Program-made: the position numbers and the translations under genes
Origin: Pyrobaculum oguniense TE7
GTDB taxonomy: Archaea > Thermoproteota > Thermoprotei > Thermoproteales > Thermoproteaceae
Length of the DNA: 64,000 nucleotides
Assembly (NCBI GenBank): GCA_000247545.1
Contig: CP003316.1
Coordinates: 2,327,233 to 2,391,232 of the forward strand
Direction: 5' to 3'
Notes under the pieces: model-generated
The model's database searches: none
The model's input: only the letters and a program-made list of their open reading frames with translations
What the model was told of the DNA's origin: nothing
Shown here: in pieces, positions 16,293 to 24,226 of the stretch
Layout of the letters: each line of letters begins with the position of its first letter
How positions within the stretch are numbered: position 1 is the stretch's first letter

Positions 16293-18497
16293 ATGAGGTC
16301 GGGCTTGATGGCGTTGGCTGTGTTGCTGGCGGTGTTGGCGGTGGCCGCTCCCCCCGACGCGGCTATGGAAAACAGGCCTATTATCCCCCACGCCTACGTG
16401 TGCCTAAACGCGTCTGAGGTGGGCAACGTCTACAACGCGGCTTTCAGCGTCTACGTTGACGGGGAAGGCTTCCGCCCAGCCGCCGTCTACGTGGAGGGGG
16501 AGGTGGTGCCCGCCGTCTACCCCAACATCACTGACGTATTCTACACAGTGGTGGCGCCTAGAAAGCCGGCGAAGATATGCCTAGACATGCCCACCTCAAG
16601 AAAGGCTCTAGACGCCGTAGCGAGGGAGGCTGAAGAGAAGGCAAGGGCGAGGGGCGTGCTCTTAGCCATCCCCACGCCCAGAGGCGTGGGCTACCTCCTA
16701 GCTGAGAACAGAACCGGCGACGTACCGCCGATAGTCAAGTGGCCCAGCGACACCCCGGCAGAGAGACCGAAGGCCAAGAAGGATATCACGCCGAGACAGA
16801 AGCCCGAAGTAGCAACATCTGCCGCAACCGGAGAGGTGGTTGGCTATGTAAAAAGCGTCTTGTTCAACTTCACTAGGCATGGCAGTGGCTGTGTCTACCC
16901 CAGCAGTGGTAGGGAGGTAGTACTGCCAAACGGCACTCTCTGGGTAGAGCTCGTCCTCACCAACGCCACGTCAAGGGGCACATACAGCGTATACATAAAC
17001 CTATACGACGAAGCCGGCAACCTAATCTACTTTGACACGGGGGCTTCGGTAACTGTGGACAAAAAAGCCCCCGCCTACTTGGCTAGGCACGTCGACGTCC
17101 CGGCAAGCGGCCAAAACAAGGTGATCAGGGTAAGTGTCCGGATTTGCGGAGGCCCTACCGACAAGATCCTAGACGGCTACCTCCTGTTCAGGGTTAGGGC
17201 AAGCGACTACTACGCCTCCTACGTGAGATACCCCATACAGCCGGGGGCCATAATCGTCGTTAAAAACGCCTTGACTCAGCCCAGTTTAAACGACGTGTTT
17301 TCAAACGGCACATACGTCATTTTTGCAACTATGGAGATCCCGCCTGGCCACTGGGCCGGGACCGGGTCACTTGCGGCAGATCTTACAATAAAGCTCTGCA
17401 CTGCCAGCTCCTCGTCACCGCCACCCAGCTACTTCGGCCCACTAAACCTCTACTACGGCCCCCACTGGATAGGCTCTGCTTCCGCCGCGGCGCAGAGTTG
17501 CGGCTGGCAGAACATAGGCGGGTACAGCCTATACTGCTGCACTTACAGGATAAACAGCTGGAGCTGGATAAACGCCCCCGACAGCGTGGCAGTCCAGTAC
17601 GGCCTTAGAAACCCGGCGGGGTACCCCCTCATCATAGGTCCCATACCCACCTCCAGTGGAATCATATACGCCGATGTGGCCATCAACACGCTCAGCTACC
17701 GCGGACTTAGAAGGCCAGACATAGCGCCGCCCGACTCGCAGGTGTTCGCTTATTACGCCCACAATTTTGTTGATATAGTGCTAGAATATTGGAACGTGAG
17801 GGGGACTTCAGGTGTCGCTACCAGAATCGATATTAGAACCCAGTACGCAGGAGATACCAGATCTATTCCCTATATCCCGATTGTAATATCGCCGCATGTC
17901 CTCGGTAACGTAAAATACAGTGTTCCCGACAGGTTAGACGTGATTATTTACTCCCCGTATCAGATTTTTGACTCTCAGCCGCGTGGCGCGACTAAGACTC
18001 TGATTCCCAGCACCACTCTTAGAGACGCTATCGATGTTGTTTCTCCTGTACTCGACTTTCTAGGAATTCTCGGAAGGGCGTTGCAATATGTGAATGAGCC
18101 ACGTGTTAAAACTACCGGCCAAGCCCTAACCATAATCAGCACAGTGGGTCGATATATTGTTGAGTCAGCGGTTAGCACGTACTACACATCACTCGCTGGT
18201 AGCTATAGTTTCACTGTAATTGCAAACATCGGGTTGGCGGAGAAGCAGACACAACACGCGCTGAGGGTATACTCTATAATAAACACGGCGGTTAGCACAG
18301 AGATACAAATTGCCTCTATCATTGTTTGGGAGGGGAGCTCGGCGAGGACTTACAGGTTAGACGTGACGTCGCCGATGCCTACGAGAATCACAGCCGCAAC
18401 TCAGCCGGTTTACGCCTTCCGTAACTTCTTCTGTCTTTTCAACGAGCCAGTAGAGGGAAAATTCAAGTGGACGTGCAACTACGGGGGGTTTAGATAA
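16293..18497 (+). CDS. Large secreted beta-rich protein, copy A
   Basis: A 734-residue protein with a signal peptide (about residues 1-24, ending near PPDAA) and then a mainly beta, Ser/Thr/Tyr-rich extracellular chain with many N-x-S/T sites. A proline/lysine-rich linker lies near 150-175. A shared block follows near 215, VVLPNGTLWVELVLTNATSR, then YSVYINLYDEAGNLIYFD. The end has the pattern FFCLF-x-C-x-FR. The same blocks and ending recur in the paralog at 20204-22270. The last third is visibly richer in A/T than the rest. It is followed after 9 bases by a small membrane protein. No known family or enzymatic motif is recognised; a surface or adhesion role is inference. Confidence 0.78.
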   Translation: MRSGLMALAVLLAVLAVAAPPDAAMENRPIIPHAYVCLNASEVGNVYNAAFSVYVDGEGFRPAAVYVEGEVVPAVYPNITDVFYTVVAPRKPAKICLDMPTSRKALDAVAREAEEKARARGVLLAIPTPRGVGYLLAENRTGDVPPIVKWPSDTPAERPKAKKDITPRQKPEVATSAATGEVVGYVKSVLFNFTRHGSGCVYPSSGREVVLPNGTLWVELVLTNATSRGTYSVYINLYDEAGNLIYFDTGASVTVDKKAPAYLARHVDVPASGQNKVIRVSVRICGGPTDKILDGYLLFRVRASDYYASYVRYPIQPGAIIVVKNALTQPSLNDVFSNGTYVIFATMEIPPGHWAGTGSLAADLTIKLCTASSSSPPPSYFGPLNLYYGPHWIGSASAAAQSCGWQNIGGYSLYCCTYRINSWSWINAPDSVAVQYGLRNPAGYPLIIGPIPTSSGIIYADVAINTLSYRGLRRPDIAPPDSQVFAYYAHNFVDIVLEYWNVRGTSGVATRIDIRTQYAGDTRSIPYIPIVISPHVLGNVKYSVPDRLDVIIYSPYQIFDSQPRGATKTLIPSTTLRDAIDVVSPVLDFLGILGRALQYVNEPRVKTTGQALTIISTVGRYIVESAVSTYYTSLAGSYSFTVIANIGLAEKQTQHALRVYSIINTAVSTEIQIASIIVWEGSSARTYRLDVTSPMPTRITAATQPVYAFRNFFCLFNEPVEGKFKWTCNYGGFR

Positions 18498-18506
18498 GGC
18501 GGTTAT

Positions 18507-19037
18507 ATGAACTGCAAGTTTTTTCCCCTTTTTTCCACCGCTGTTCTCCTACTCCTTTTCTTCCCCTTGTATTTTCTAGACTGGTCTTTCCTTACCGCCT
18601 CCCCGCTCGGCTTCTCTCTTGCGTATTTTTCGGCTTTTAGGCCTCGGCTCTTGGCCTTGTGGCCGCTTGCCTTCGCAGTCCCGGCGCTTTACAAGGCGGG
18701 GGTGGTGGACGCCACCGCCGTGTTGTGGTACTTGGCCTTCGCCACAGCGGCGGCGTATGGCCTGGCGGCGTTGGTTGGGAGTGGGGTGTGTCGTCTTGTT
18801 TCTCTTGCCGTGTTTTGGGTTGTGGAGCAACTCGCGGCAATCGCCGTGAGCCTCCCCTTGTCGCTTCTGGGGTATACCTTCGGCGCGCCTCTACCCCACT
18901 TCTGGGAATACCCCCTATACATAGCCGTCTACTGGCTAATCTACCAGACACACGGCAGGGCCGTAAACTGGTGCCAAGGGCGATTAGAAAAGCCAGAGCT
19001 CACATGCTGGTGGGAACGCCGCGGGGAAGGCGTCTGA
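18507..19037 (+). CDS. Small polytopic membrane protein, copy A
   Basis: A 176-residue protein with about five membrane segments, starting MNCKFFPLFSTAVLLLLFF, and a short basic, tryptophan-containing tail. It follows the secreted-protein gene by 9 bases and probably shares its transcript. A protein of the same size and layout follows the paralogous secreted gene (22257-22778), so the pair behaves as a cassette. Sequence identity between the two membrane proteins is low by eye; the link rests on layout. Role unknown: membrane anchor, exporter or processing partner are possibilities. Confidence 0.7.
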   Translation: MNCKFFPLFSTAVLLLLFFPLYFLDWSFLTASPLGFSLAYFSAFRPRLLALWPLAFAVPALYKAGVVDATAVLWYLAFATAAAYGLAALVGSGVCRLVSLAVFWVVEQLAAIAVSLPLSLLGYTFGAPLPHFWEYPLYIAVYWLIYQTHGRAVNWCQGRLEKPELTCWWERRGEGV

Positions 19038-19212
19038 ACAAGCCGACGATCACCGCGCCACATGCCACTTTCTAAACCCAACATGCTCATTGCGCCTATA
19101 CGGCATTTTCTATATGCGGCGTAGGCGCCTGTAATGAGCTGGGAGGACTTGTGGTGTTTTTAGTGTTTTGTTAAAGAGATGGCCAATCCGCCGTGCGCCC
19201 CATCTAGCATTG

Positions 19213-19230
19213 TTTAAGTGTTTAGTTAAA
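19213..19230. promoter_or_regulatory. Candidate Pur box, purSQ
   Basis: TTTAAGTGTTTAGTTAAA, the best-formed copy, 47 to 30 bases before the purS start. It sits directly upstream of the TATA element TTTTATAT (19233-19240), in the region where the BRE and TFB bind, so binding should block initiation. Confidence 0.65.
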
Positions 19231-19259
19231 GGTTTTATATGGGTGTGTTTTGAACTGCC

Positions 19260-19514
19260 GTGAGGTACGCGGTGTACCTAAACGTCGCCTACAAACCCTC
19301 GATAAGGGACCCCGAGGGGGAGACTATCGCAAACGACTTGCTGGCGCGGCTGGGGTACAGCGTAGAGGTCCGCGCGGGGAAGTGCCTCGTGCTGTACATA
19401 GAGGCGCCCAGCCCCGAGGCGGCCCGGGCGGAGGCCTTGAAAATTGCGAAGGAGGCGAGGCTGGGCAACCCCAACGTCCACGTGGTGGAGGTCCTCAAGG
19501 TGGCCGAGGCATGA
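19260..19514 (+). CDS. purS: FGAM synthase subunit PurS
   Basis: The 84-residue small subunit of the three-part PurSQL complex that makes FGAM. It starts RYAVYLNVAYKPSIRDPEGETI, the typical PurS opening beta strand and DP-G segment, and ends with VHVVEVLKVAE. Start GTG 19260 fits the TATA element at 19233-19240. The longer frame beginning upstream is not needed. The stop overlaps the purQ start as ATGA. PurL, the large subunit, is separate at 24227-26320 with its own Pur box. Confidence 0.93.
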   Translation: MRYAVYLNVAYKPSIRDPEGETIANDLLARLGYSVEVRAGKCLVLYIEAPSPEAARAEALKIAKEARLGNPNVHVVEVLKVAEA

Positions 19515-20146
19515 TCGCTGTTTTGAAATTCCCCGGCACCAATGGGGACTACGACGTGTTGAGGGCGCTGGAGCTTGCGGGGCTGAGGGGGGAGATCGTG
19601 TGGTACAAGGACTACCGGCCGGGGGCGTACGACGCTGTGGTGCTGGCTGGGGGCTTCTCCTACGGCGACAGGCTGAGGGCCGGCGCCGTCGCAGCCGCCA
19701 CCAAGGCGGTAGAGCACGTGAGGGAGGACGCGGAGAGGGGCGTCCCCGTGCTGGGGATCTGCAACGGCTTCCAGATCTTGGTCGAGGCGGGGCTTTTGCC
19801 CGGCGCCCTCATCCCCAACGACCCGCCGGGCTTTATAAGCAGGTGGATCCCCATACGCGTCGTGGACAACGAAACCCCCTTCACCCTCCTCTACCAGAGG
19901 GGGGAGGTGGTCTACACGCCGGTGGCCCACGCAGAGGGGCGCTACATACCCGAGGGAAGCCCGAGGGCTGTCTTCAAATACGTGGAGAACCCCAACGGCT
20001 CCGTCGACGACATTGCCGGGGTAGCGCGGGGCAACGTCCTCGGCCTAATGCCCCACCCAGAAAGGGCGGTGGACCCCCACATCTCAAGAAACGGCGTAGG
20101 GGGGCTGAAGCTGTGGCTTAGCCTAAAGGAGTGGCTGAGAAGGTAG
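19511..20146 (+). CDS. purQ: FGAM synthase glutaminase PurQ
   Basis: The 211-residue class I glutamine amidotransferase supplies ammonia to PurL. The nucleophile elbow VLGICNGFQILVEAG (about residue 83) holds the catalytic cysteine; the histidine-glutamate pair is in GLMPHPERAV near residue 185. It opens MIAVLKFPGTNGDYD, the standard PurQ start. ATG 19511 overlaps the purS stop, so the two subunits are coupled. Length is typical for the small archaeal and Bacillus-type enzyme. Confidence 0.95.
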   Translation: MIAVLKFPGTNGDYDVLRALELAGLRGEIVWYKDYRPGAYDAVVLAGGFSYGDRLRAGAVAAATKAVEHVREDAERGVPVLGICNGFQILVEAGLLPGALIPNDPPGFISRWIPIRVVDNETPFTLLYQRGEVVYTPVAHAEGRYIPEGSPRAVFKYVENPNGSVDDIAGVARGNVLGLMPHPERAVDPHISRNGVGGLKLWLSLKEWLRR

Positions 20147-20203
20147 CCCGCCGCAGAGGCCGGCGCTGGCGGAGAAAAACTTAAAAAAAGAATTCCTTAT
20201 ACT

Positions 20204-22270
20204 ATGCGTGCGTTGCAGATAGTGTTTCCATTAGCCGCCTGGCTTGTGGTCCTGGCGGCTCTCGTATACGCGACTCCTGCGGTAGGCGTGGTGGAGTTCA
20301 GAGAGGTTTGCGTTAAGGCACATGCGCTGGGCCTTGTGGGGAGAGGCGTTTACGAAGTGGCGTTCTTGGCGCGGGTAGGCGATGGTTTTATCTATCTTCC
20401 CTACCGCGTGGGGGCTGAGGAGGTTTCTTTGTCGCCGTTGTTGATAAACATGACAGACGCTGGTAGGTACGTCTTTAATTCGCACGTCTTGCCGCCGCGT
20501 TTTAAAAACGACACTGTTATCTGCATATCGATACCTCTAAACACGGCGAGACCTCCGCCTAGGGCCCCCAGAGGGGGCGACCTCTACCAAATCGGCGAGG
20601 CCTACGTGGTGGTGTCCCCGAGGCAGCCCTACGACCCACCCCCCTCCCCCGTCATCGGCCCCAAGCCCAGTTCTGTGCCTATTAAAAAGGTAGGCGTGGT
20701 GGAGGCCGCGGGGCCCGACGCAGAGCCCCTCGCCGCCGCCTCTACGGCTGTGAGGACCATCTCCGGCGGCTTTAAAACAAGGGCGGCGTCTAACACCACA
20801 GTGGCGGCGTACGGAATGACGTTTACCACTACGCCTATTGACCTGCCCAACGGCACGAGGTATATATGGCTCGCCTTTACCAACGTCACACAGCCCGGGA
20901 GCTACTCCCTATACTACAAGATCTACGACGCCGAAAACAACGCCGTCTACTTCGAAGGCACTGTGACCACGTCGGTGGACGGGAGGAGCCCCTACTACTC
21001 CGTCATCCCAATACCAGTGTACCAAAAGGCGTATAACCGCCTCTTGAAGCTGTACCTAGCCGTTAAGAACAACAACCCCACCCCGAGGGCCGTGGACTTG
21101 GTAATCGTCGGCGTCTTCGACACGTCGCGCCACATGGACAACCGCTGGGCAGCCGGCATGGCCACTAGGTACCAATACGGCTTCCCCAGCTATGTCGTGC
21201 CCTACGACAAGGCCTACGCGGCCATACCAATCCACATACCGCCTGGAGGCGTCCACGGGACTGAGAGGGTTAGGGCTAAGCTGGGGCTGAGTATATGTTC
21301 GCCTAACGCGCCGAGCGCGGTGACAGCCGACGTGTATATAAGGCCCATATGGGTGGGCTCCATTACCTTCACCTACAGTTATAGGGACGCCGCTGGGTGC
21401 GCCGTCTACACCACGGCGGAGGGTACCTTCACGGGCTTCCTCCCAACGCCATATCTCCTACTAGGCACCACCGACCTCGCCGTAGGGCCCCTCCCCGCGG
21501 GCTCCCGCATAACCGTCTACGAGCTATACGTAGAGGGCTACAGACGCCCCGAATTCAACAGACCGTGGTCGCCGTACCTGTACAGCTCTACATGGCTGGA
21601 CGGCACCTTCGTAGTTAACAGCGTATTAAGAGTAGAGGCTTATCCTCTGACAACAGGTGCAAGCATTACCGGTATGGTAATAAGGATATCTCTTTCGCCC
21701 ATAGTGACTCCGAGTGGGGTTATTCCTCTATCGTCTGGCGAACATGTGATCACATATTCCATATATGCGCCGATCGTAAGGCTATCACCACCTCAGTATG
21801 CTGTTGAAGGCAGACAGACTACTCTAAGCGACCATCTACTTCCGATTGTCAAAAGACTGAATGCGATACTGTCCGCACTTGGCGTGATTATAGATCGGAC
21901 AGCGCGAGATCCGCGTGGTAAAATGGCGTATAAGGTGGTTACCTTCGCAGGGAAGGTGGCGGAAGGCGCCTTATCATCAGCAAAAACCACGGTATCCGTC
22001 TCTTCATCCAGCGTTAATATAAATGTGGGATGGGAGGAGACAAAAAACGTAGTAACCGTGTGGATAGATATCTTTACGGAGGGGAGGCCAGAGGTGCAGA
22101 CGGATGTATATAGCTTTAAGTCGCCTTATGCCACAATTCCAAGTGAACTACCTGTCTCGTCAACAATTCGTGGCCTACAACCTTTATCCATTGATAATTA
22201 TCGTACATGGTACTGTCTATATCAGCATGATTTACTCGGAGAGGCGTGTAGGGAAGATGCTTTTAGGTAG
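20204..22270 (+). CDS. Large secreted beta-rich protein, copy B
   Basis: A 688-residue paralog of the protein at 16293-18497. It has a signal peptide (residues 1-24) and a proline-rich segment near 125-165. The shared block near 210 reads IDLPNGTRYIWLAFTNVTQP followed by YSLYYKIYDAENNAVYFEG. Beta-rich repeats and a C-terminal WYCLY-x-C-x-FR ending follow. As in copy A, the last 200 residues are encoded by A/T-richer DNA with different codon use. Start ATG 20204 follows a TTAAAAAAAG stretch. It overlaps the next, membrane-protein gene by 14 bases. No family is recognised; a cell-surface role is inference. Confidence 0.78.
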   Translation: MRALQIVFPLAAWLVVLAALVYATPAVGVVEFREVCVKAHALGLVGRGVYEVAFLARVGDGFIYLPYRVGAEEVSLSPLLINMTDAGRYVFNSHVLPPRFKNDTVICISIPLNTARPPPRAPRGGDLYQIGEAYVVVSPRQPYDPPPSPVIGPKPSSVPIKKVGVVEAAGPDAEPLAAASTAVRTISGGFKTRAASNTTVAAYGMTFTTTPIDLPNGTRYIWLAFTNVTQPGSYSLYYKIYDAENNAVYFEGTVTTSVDGRSPYYSVIPIPVYQKAYNRLLKLYLAVKNNNPTPRAVDLVIVGVFDTSRHMDNRWAAGMATRYQYGFPSYVVPYDKAYAAIPIHIPPGGVHGTERVRAKLGLSICSPNAPSAVTADVYIRPIWVGSITFTYSYRDAAGCAVYTTAEGTFTGFLPTPYLLLGTTDLAVGPLPAGSRITVYELYVEGYRRPEFNRPWSPYLYSSTWLDGTFVVNSVLRVEAYPLTTGASITGMVIRISLSPIVTPSGVIPLSSGEHVITYSIYAPIVRLSPPQYAVEGRQTTLSDHLLPIVKRLNAILSALGVIIDRTARDPRGKMAYKVVTFAGKVAEGALSSAKTTVSVSSSSVNINVGWEETKNVVTVWIDIFTEGRPEVQTDVYSFKSPYATIPSELPVSSTIRGLQPLSIDNYRTWYCLYQHDLLGEACREDAFR

Positions 22271-22778
22271 GGCTGGATTGTCGACTGTTTTTTTGTATTT
22301 GTTGAATTTGCCGCTATACTTGTTTAACCCTCTTTTTTATCCTCCGCTCTTTTCTCTAGGCGTGGCTTCGTATCACGCGGCTTTTTTCGGCTTCTACACT
22401 CTGTGGGGGTGGGTGTTGCTTGTGGGGTCTTACGCGCTGGGGGCCTTGTTCCACCCGGCGGCTGGGGTGGCCTTGGCGTTTGTGGGGGGCTTCTTCGTGG
22501 CGCTGGCGTTGGGGAGGGGCGGCTGGAGGCTTCTCTCTCTTCTGCTCTACGTGGCCCTCTACGTTGTGTTGACGAACTTGTTGGCGCTGGCCTCTGTGCC
22601 CATGCCATATCTAGTGGAGAGGGAGGACGTCCCCGACCCGGCGCATGCCCCTCTCTACTTCGTTTACTACCTCGCCCTGCACTGGGCCTTTAACCGCCTG
22701 GTTAAGCCGGGGTCTGTTCTAGAGTCCGCGGCGCGGCTCTACAACACTTTTCTCAAGAAGGCCTTGAAAGACCTGTGA
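22257..22778 (+). CDS. Small polytopic membrane protein, copy B
   Basis: A 173-residue protein with about five membrane segments, starting MLLGRAGLSTVFLYLLNLPL. ATG 22257 lies inside the end of the secreted-protein gene (14-base overlap), so it is translated with it; the frame stays open further upstream but only inside the other gene. It ends with an amphipathic basic helix (LYNTFLKKALKDL). It matches the 176-residue protein after copy A in size, helix count and position. Function unknown. Confidence 0.7.
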   Translation: MLLGRAGLSTVFLYLLNLPLYLFNPLFYPPLFSLGVASYHAAFFGFYTLWGWVLLVGSYALGALFHPAAGVALAFVGGFFVALALGRGGWRLLSLLLYVALYVVLTNLLALASVPMPYLVEREDVPDPAHAPLYFVYYLALHWAFNRLVKPGSVLESAARLYNTFLKKALKDL

Positions 22779-23197
22779 CGGGTTAGGCGGGCGGCCCCGT
22801 GGTGGGTGTGAGGGGCTTTAGTTCTGCTAGCCCAGCCGCGTCGGCGCTAGAGCTGTGTGCGTAAGGGCTGGTGCCTGCCGGCCGGGGGTTGCCGAAGCTC
22901 GGTGGCGTATAGCGGTGGTATTGGGGGGCCGGGCTGTGGCTGAGGCCCCGTTGTGCACGGCTTAGAGCGCTGTGTATTCAAGTCGTATGTATCGCCGGGC
23001 TTAGAAGCGAGTAAGCCTTGAGATCAGTAGATCACTGCGTCGTGGAAATACGCATAGTGCAAAGACTTTTTTAGCTGTCGGTGTCTTTGGTGTGGCGTTG
23101 CGTCCTGTCGCCGCTTCTGCGGAGTTGAAGGGGGTATGGGAGAGCGGCGCTGTTTTTAGCTCGTCGATTTAAAAGCGCCTCTGTTTCCCTTCGACGG
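22779..23197. other. Gene-free GC-rich stretch
   Basis: About 420 bases between convergent genes. The first 200 are strongly G-rich on the + strand with short complementary runs, which could fold if transcribed. No TΨC arm, SRP or RNase P signature was found. A short direct/inverted GATC-containing element (23021-23036) is seen, and nothing else. Confidence 0.4.
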
Positions 23198-23803
23198 TTA
23201 GAGGCTTATCTCTAGCTCTATCGTGCGCTCTCCGCGTTTTGGATCAACTGCAGAGTTTAAGTGAGTGGATAATCCGGAGCTGGAGGCCTTTGCCGCTAGT
23301 GCGGACAGAAGTTCTAGGATGTCCTCAAAGAAGTCTGAGCGTCTAAACTCCACCTTTACTCGAAAACTTACTGAGGAGATGCCTCTTCCCATAAAGTTGG
23401 CAAGTTCGTAGTACGAATAGCTTCGCGCCACGTCGCCGGGGAGCAGCTCTTGGAAGATTCGGACTAGGAGATCGAGCCGCCTCTCCTTCAACAAGGCGCC
23501 TATTACGCCTATTAGGGGGTCGGCCACGTCCTCAATACTTATAAGCTCAATGCCCTCTCTTTTGGCAACCTCCACTGCTTCTGGAAGGAAGACGTTCGCG
23601 GCCAGCGCCGATGCGCCGGAGGCCTTCGCCTTAACCACGTCGTCGCCGGTAGCGACCGACCTTATCCTCAACTTAACCTCCGCGCCGCTCGTGACGTAGA
23701 GGAAAGAGCCGTCCTCCATCAACCTCATCAAGGCGACTGAGCGCATGGAGGCCATTAATACGGTTAATAAATCCACTAGCGTCTTGCAACGCTCTGGTGT
23801 CAA
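23198..23803 (-). CDS. Protein of unknown function
   Basis: A protein of up to 201 residues, not recognised. The middle part reads ASGASALAANVFLPEAVEVA followed by GIELISIEDV, a strand-helix-strand pattern recalling Mrr-like restriction-endonuclease-fold domains, but the metal-binding residues are not evident. The C-terminal half is amphipathic and ends with a beta strand pair. A TTTATTAA element near 23764-23771 suggests a leaderless start at ATG 23746 (M20) rather than at the far upstream codon. It is monocistronic. Whether it relates to the purine genes on either side is unknown. Confidence 0.6.
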   Translation of the reverse strand: MTPERCKTLVDLLTVLMASMRSVALMRLMEDGSFLYVTSGAEVKLRIRSVATGDDVVKAKASGASALAANVFLPEAVEVAKREGIELISIEDVADPLIGVIGALLKERRLDLLVRIFQELLPGDVARSYSYYELANFMGRGISSVSFRVKVEFRRSDFFEDILELLSALAAKASSSGLSTHLNSAVDPKRGERTIELEISL

Positions 23804-24124
23804 CCGACAAGGGCCCCTCGGACGAAGCGGGGTCGTTTAGCCGTGAAGCGACTTGGGACAGATCTGCAATCTCAGGTATATGTGACAGCTGGCTCGCGTT
23901 GAGGGGCCGAGTATTGCCCAGCGGCGCGGAGTTGATAGATCCTCCTGGCGCCGATGTTTGGCCGCTTGTCTATTCAGCAAAGGAGGGCTGGGTGAGGTCG
24001 CCGTTGGCGGCGTGTCGCGTCGTTGATCTTCACAGGCACTTCAAAGGGGCGCGGTGTGTAGCATTATTACATCTGCTGTATGCCTTATTTAAGCTAGTGG
24101 CGTGGTCCCGCTCGCCGAGGGATA
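23804..24124. other. Gene-free stretch before purL
   Basis: A 110-codon open frame runs through 23797-24129 on the + strand, but its amino-acid composition and lack of a promoter or ribosome site make it an unlikely gene. No other feature is seen until the Pur box at 24125. Confidence 0.45.
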
Positions 24125-24142
24125 TTTAACTATCTACTTAAA
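24125..24142. promoter_or_regulatory. Candidate Pur box, purL-purF
   Basis: TTTAACTATCTACTTAAA, an exact TTTAA-N8-TTAAA (TTTAAGTAGATAGTTAAA on the other strand), 102 to 85 bases before the purL start. Confidence 0.6.
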
Positions 24143-24191
24143 TGATTTAGGAGCAACCGTACGCTTATTTTCTGTGTATTTTAAGAGTGGC

Positions 24192-24207
24192 TTTAAAACG
24201 TTTTAAA
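24192..24207. promoter_or_regulatory. 16-bp perfect palindrome on the purL TATA box
   Basis: TTTAAAACGTTTTAAA, perfectly self-complementary, 35 to 20 bases before the purL ATG. Its right half supplies the TATA element TTTTAAATA. It uses the same TTTAA/TTAAA arms as the Pur box but with a 6-base rather than 8-base centre, so it may be a weaker second site. Confidence 0.5.
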
Positions 24208-24226
24208 TACCATACATTGTGGTTAT

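Noticed and set aside
19250-20146. Long frame starting before purS and reading into purQ
   Set aside because: Its first 87 codons are purS in the wrong frame; PurS (19260) and PurQ (19511) explain the DNA.
22800-23000. Possible structured RNA, including a TTCAAGTC resembling a tRNA T-loop
   Set aside because: No flanking complementary stem and no other tRNA arms.
23797-24129. 110-codon open frame upstream of purL
   Set aside because: No promoter or recognisable protein pattern, and it runs into the Pur box region.
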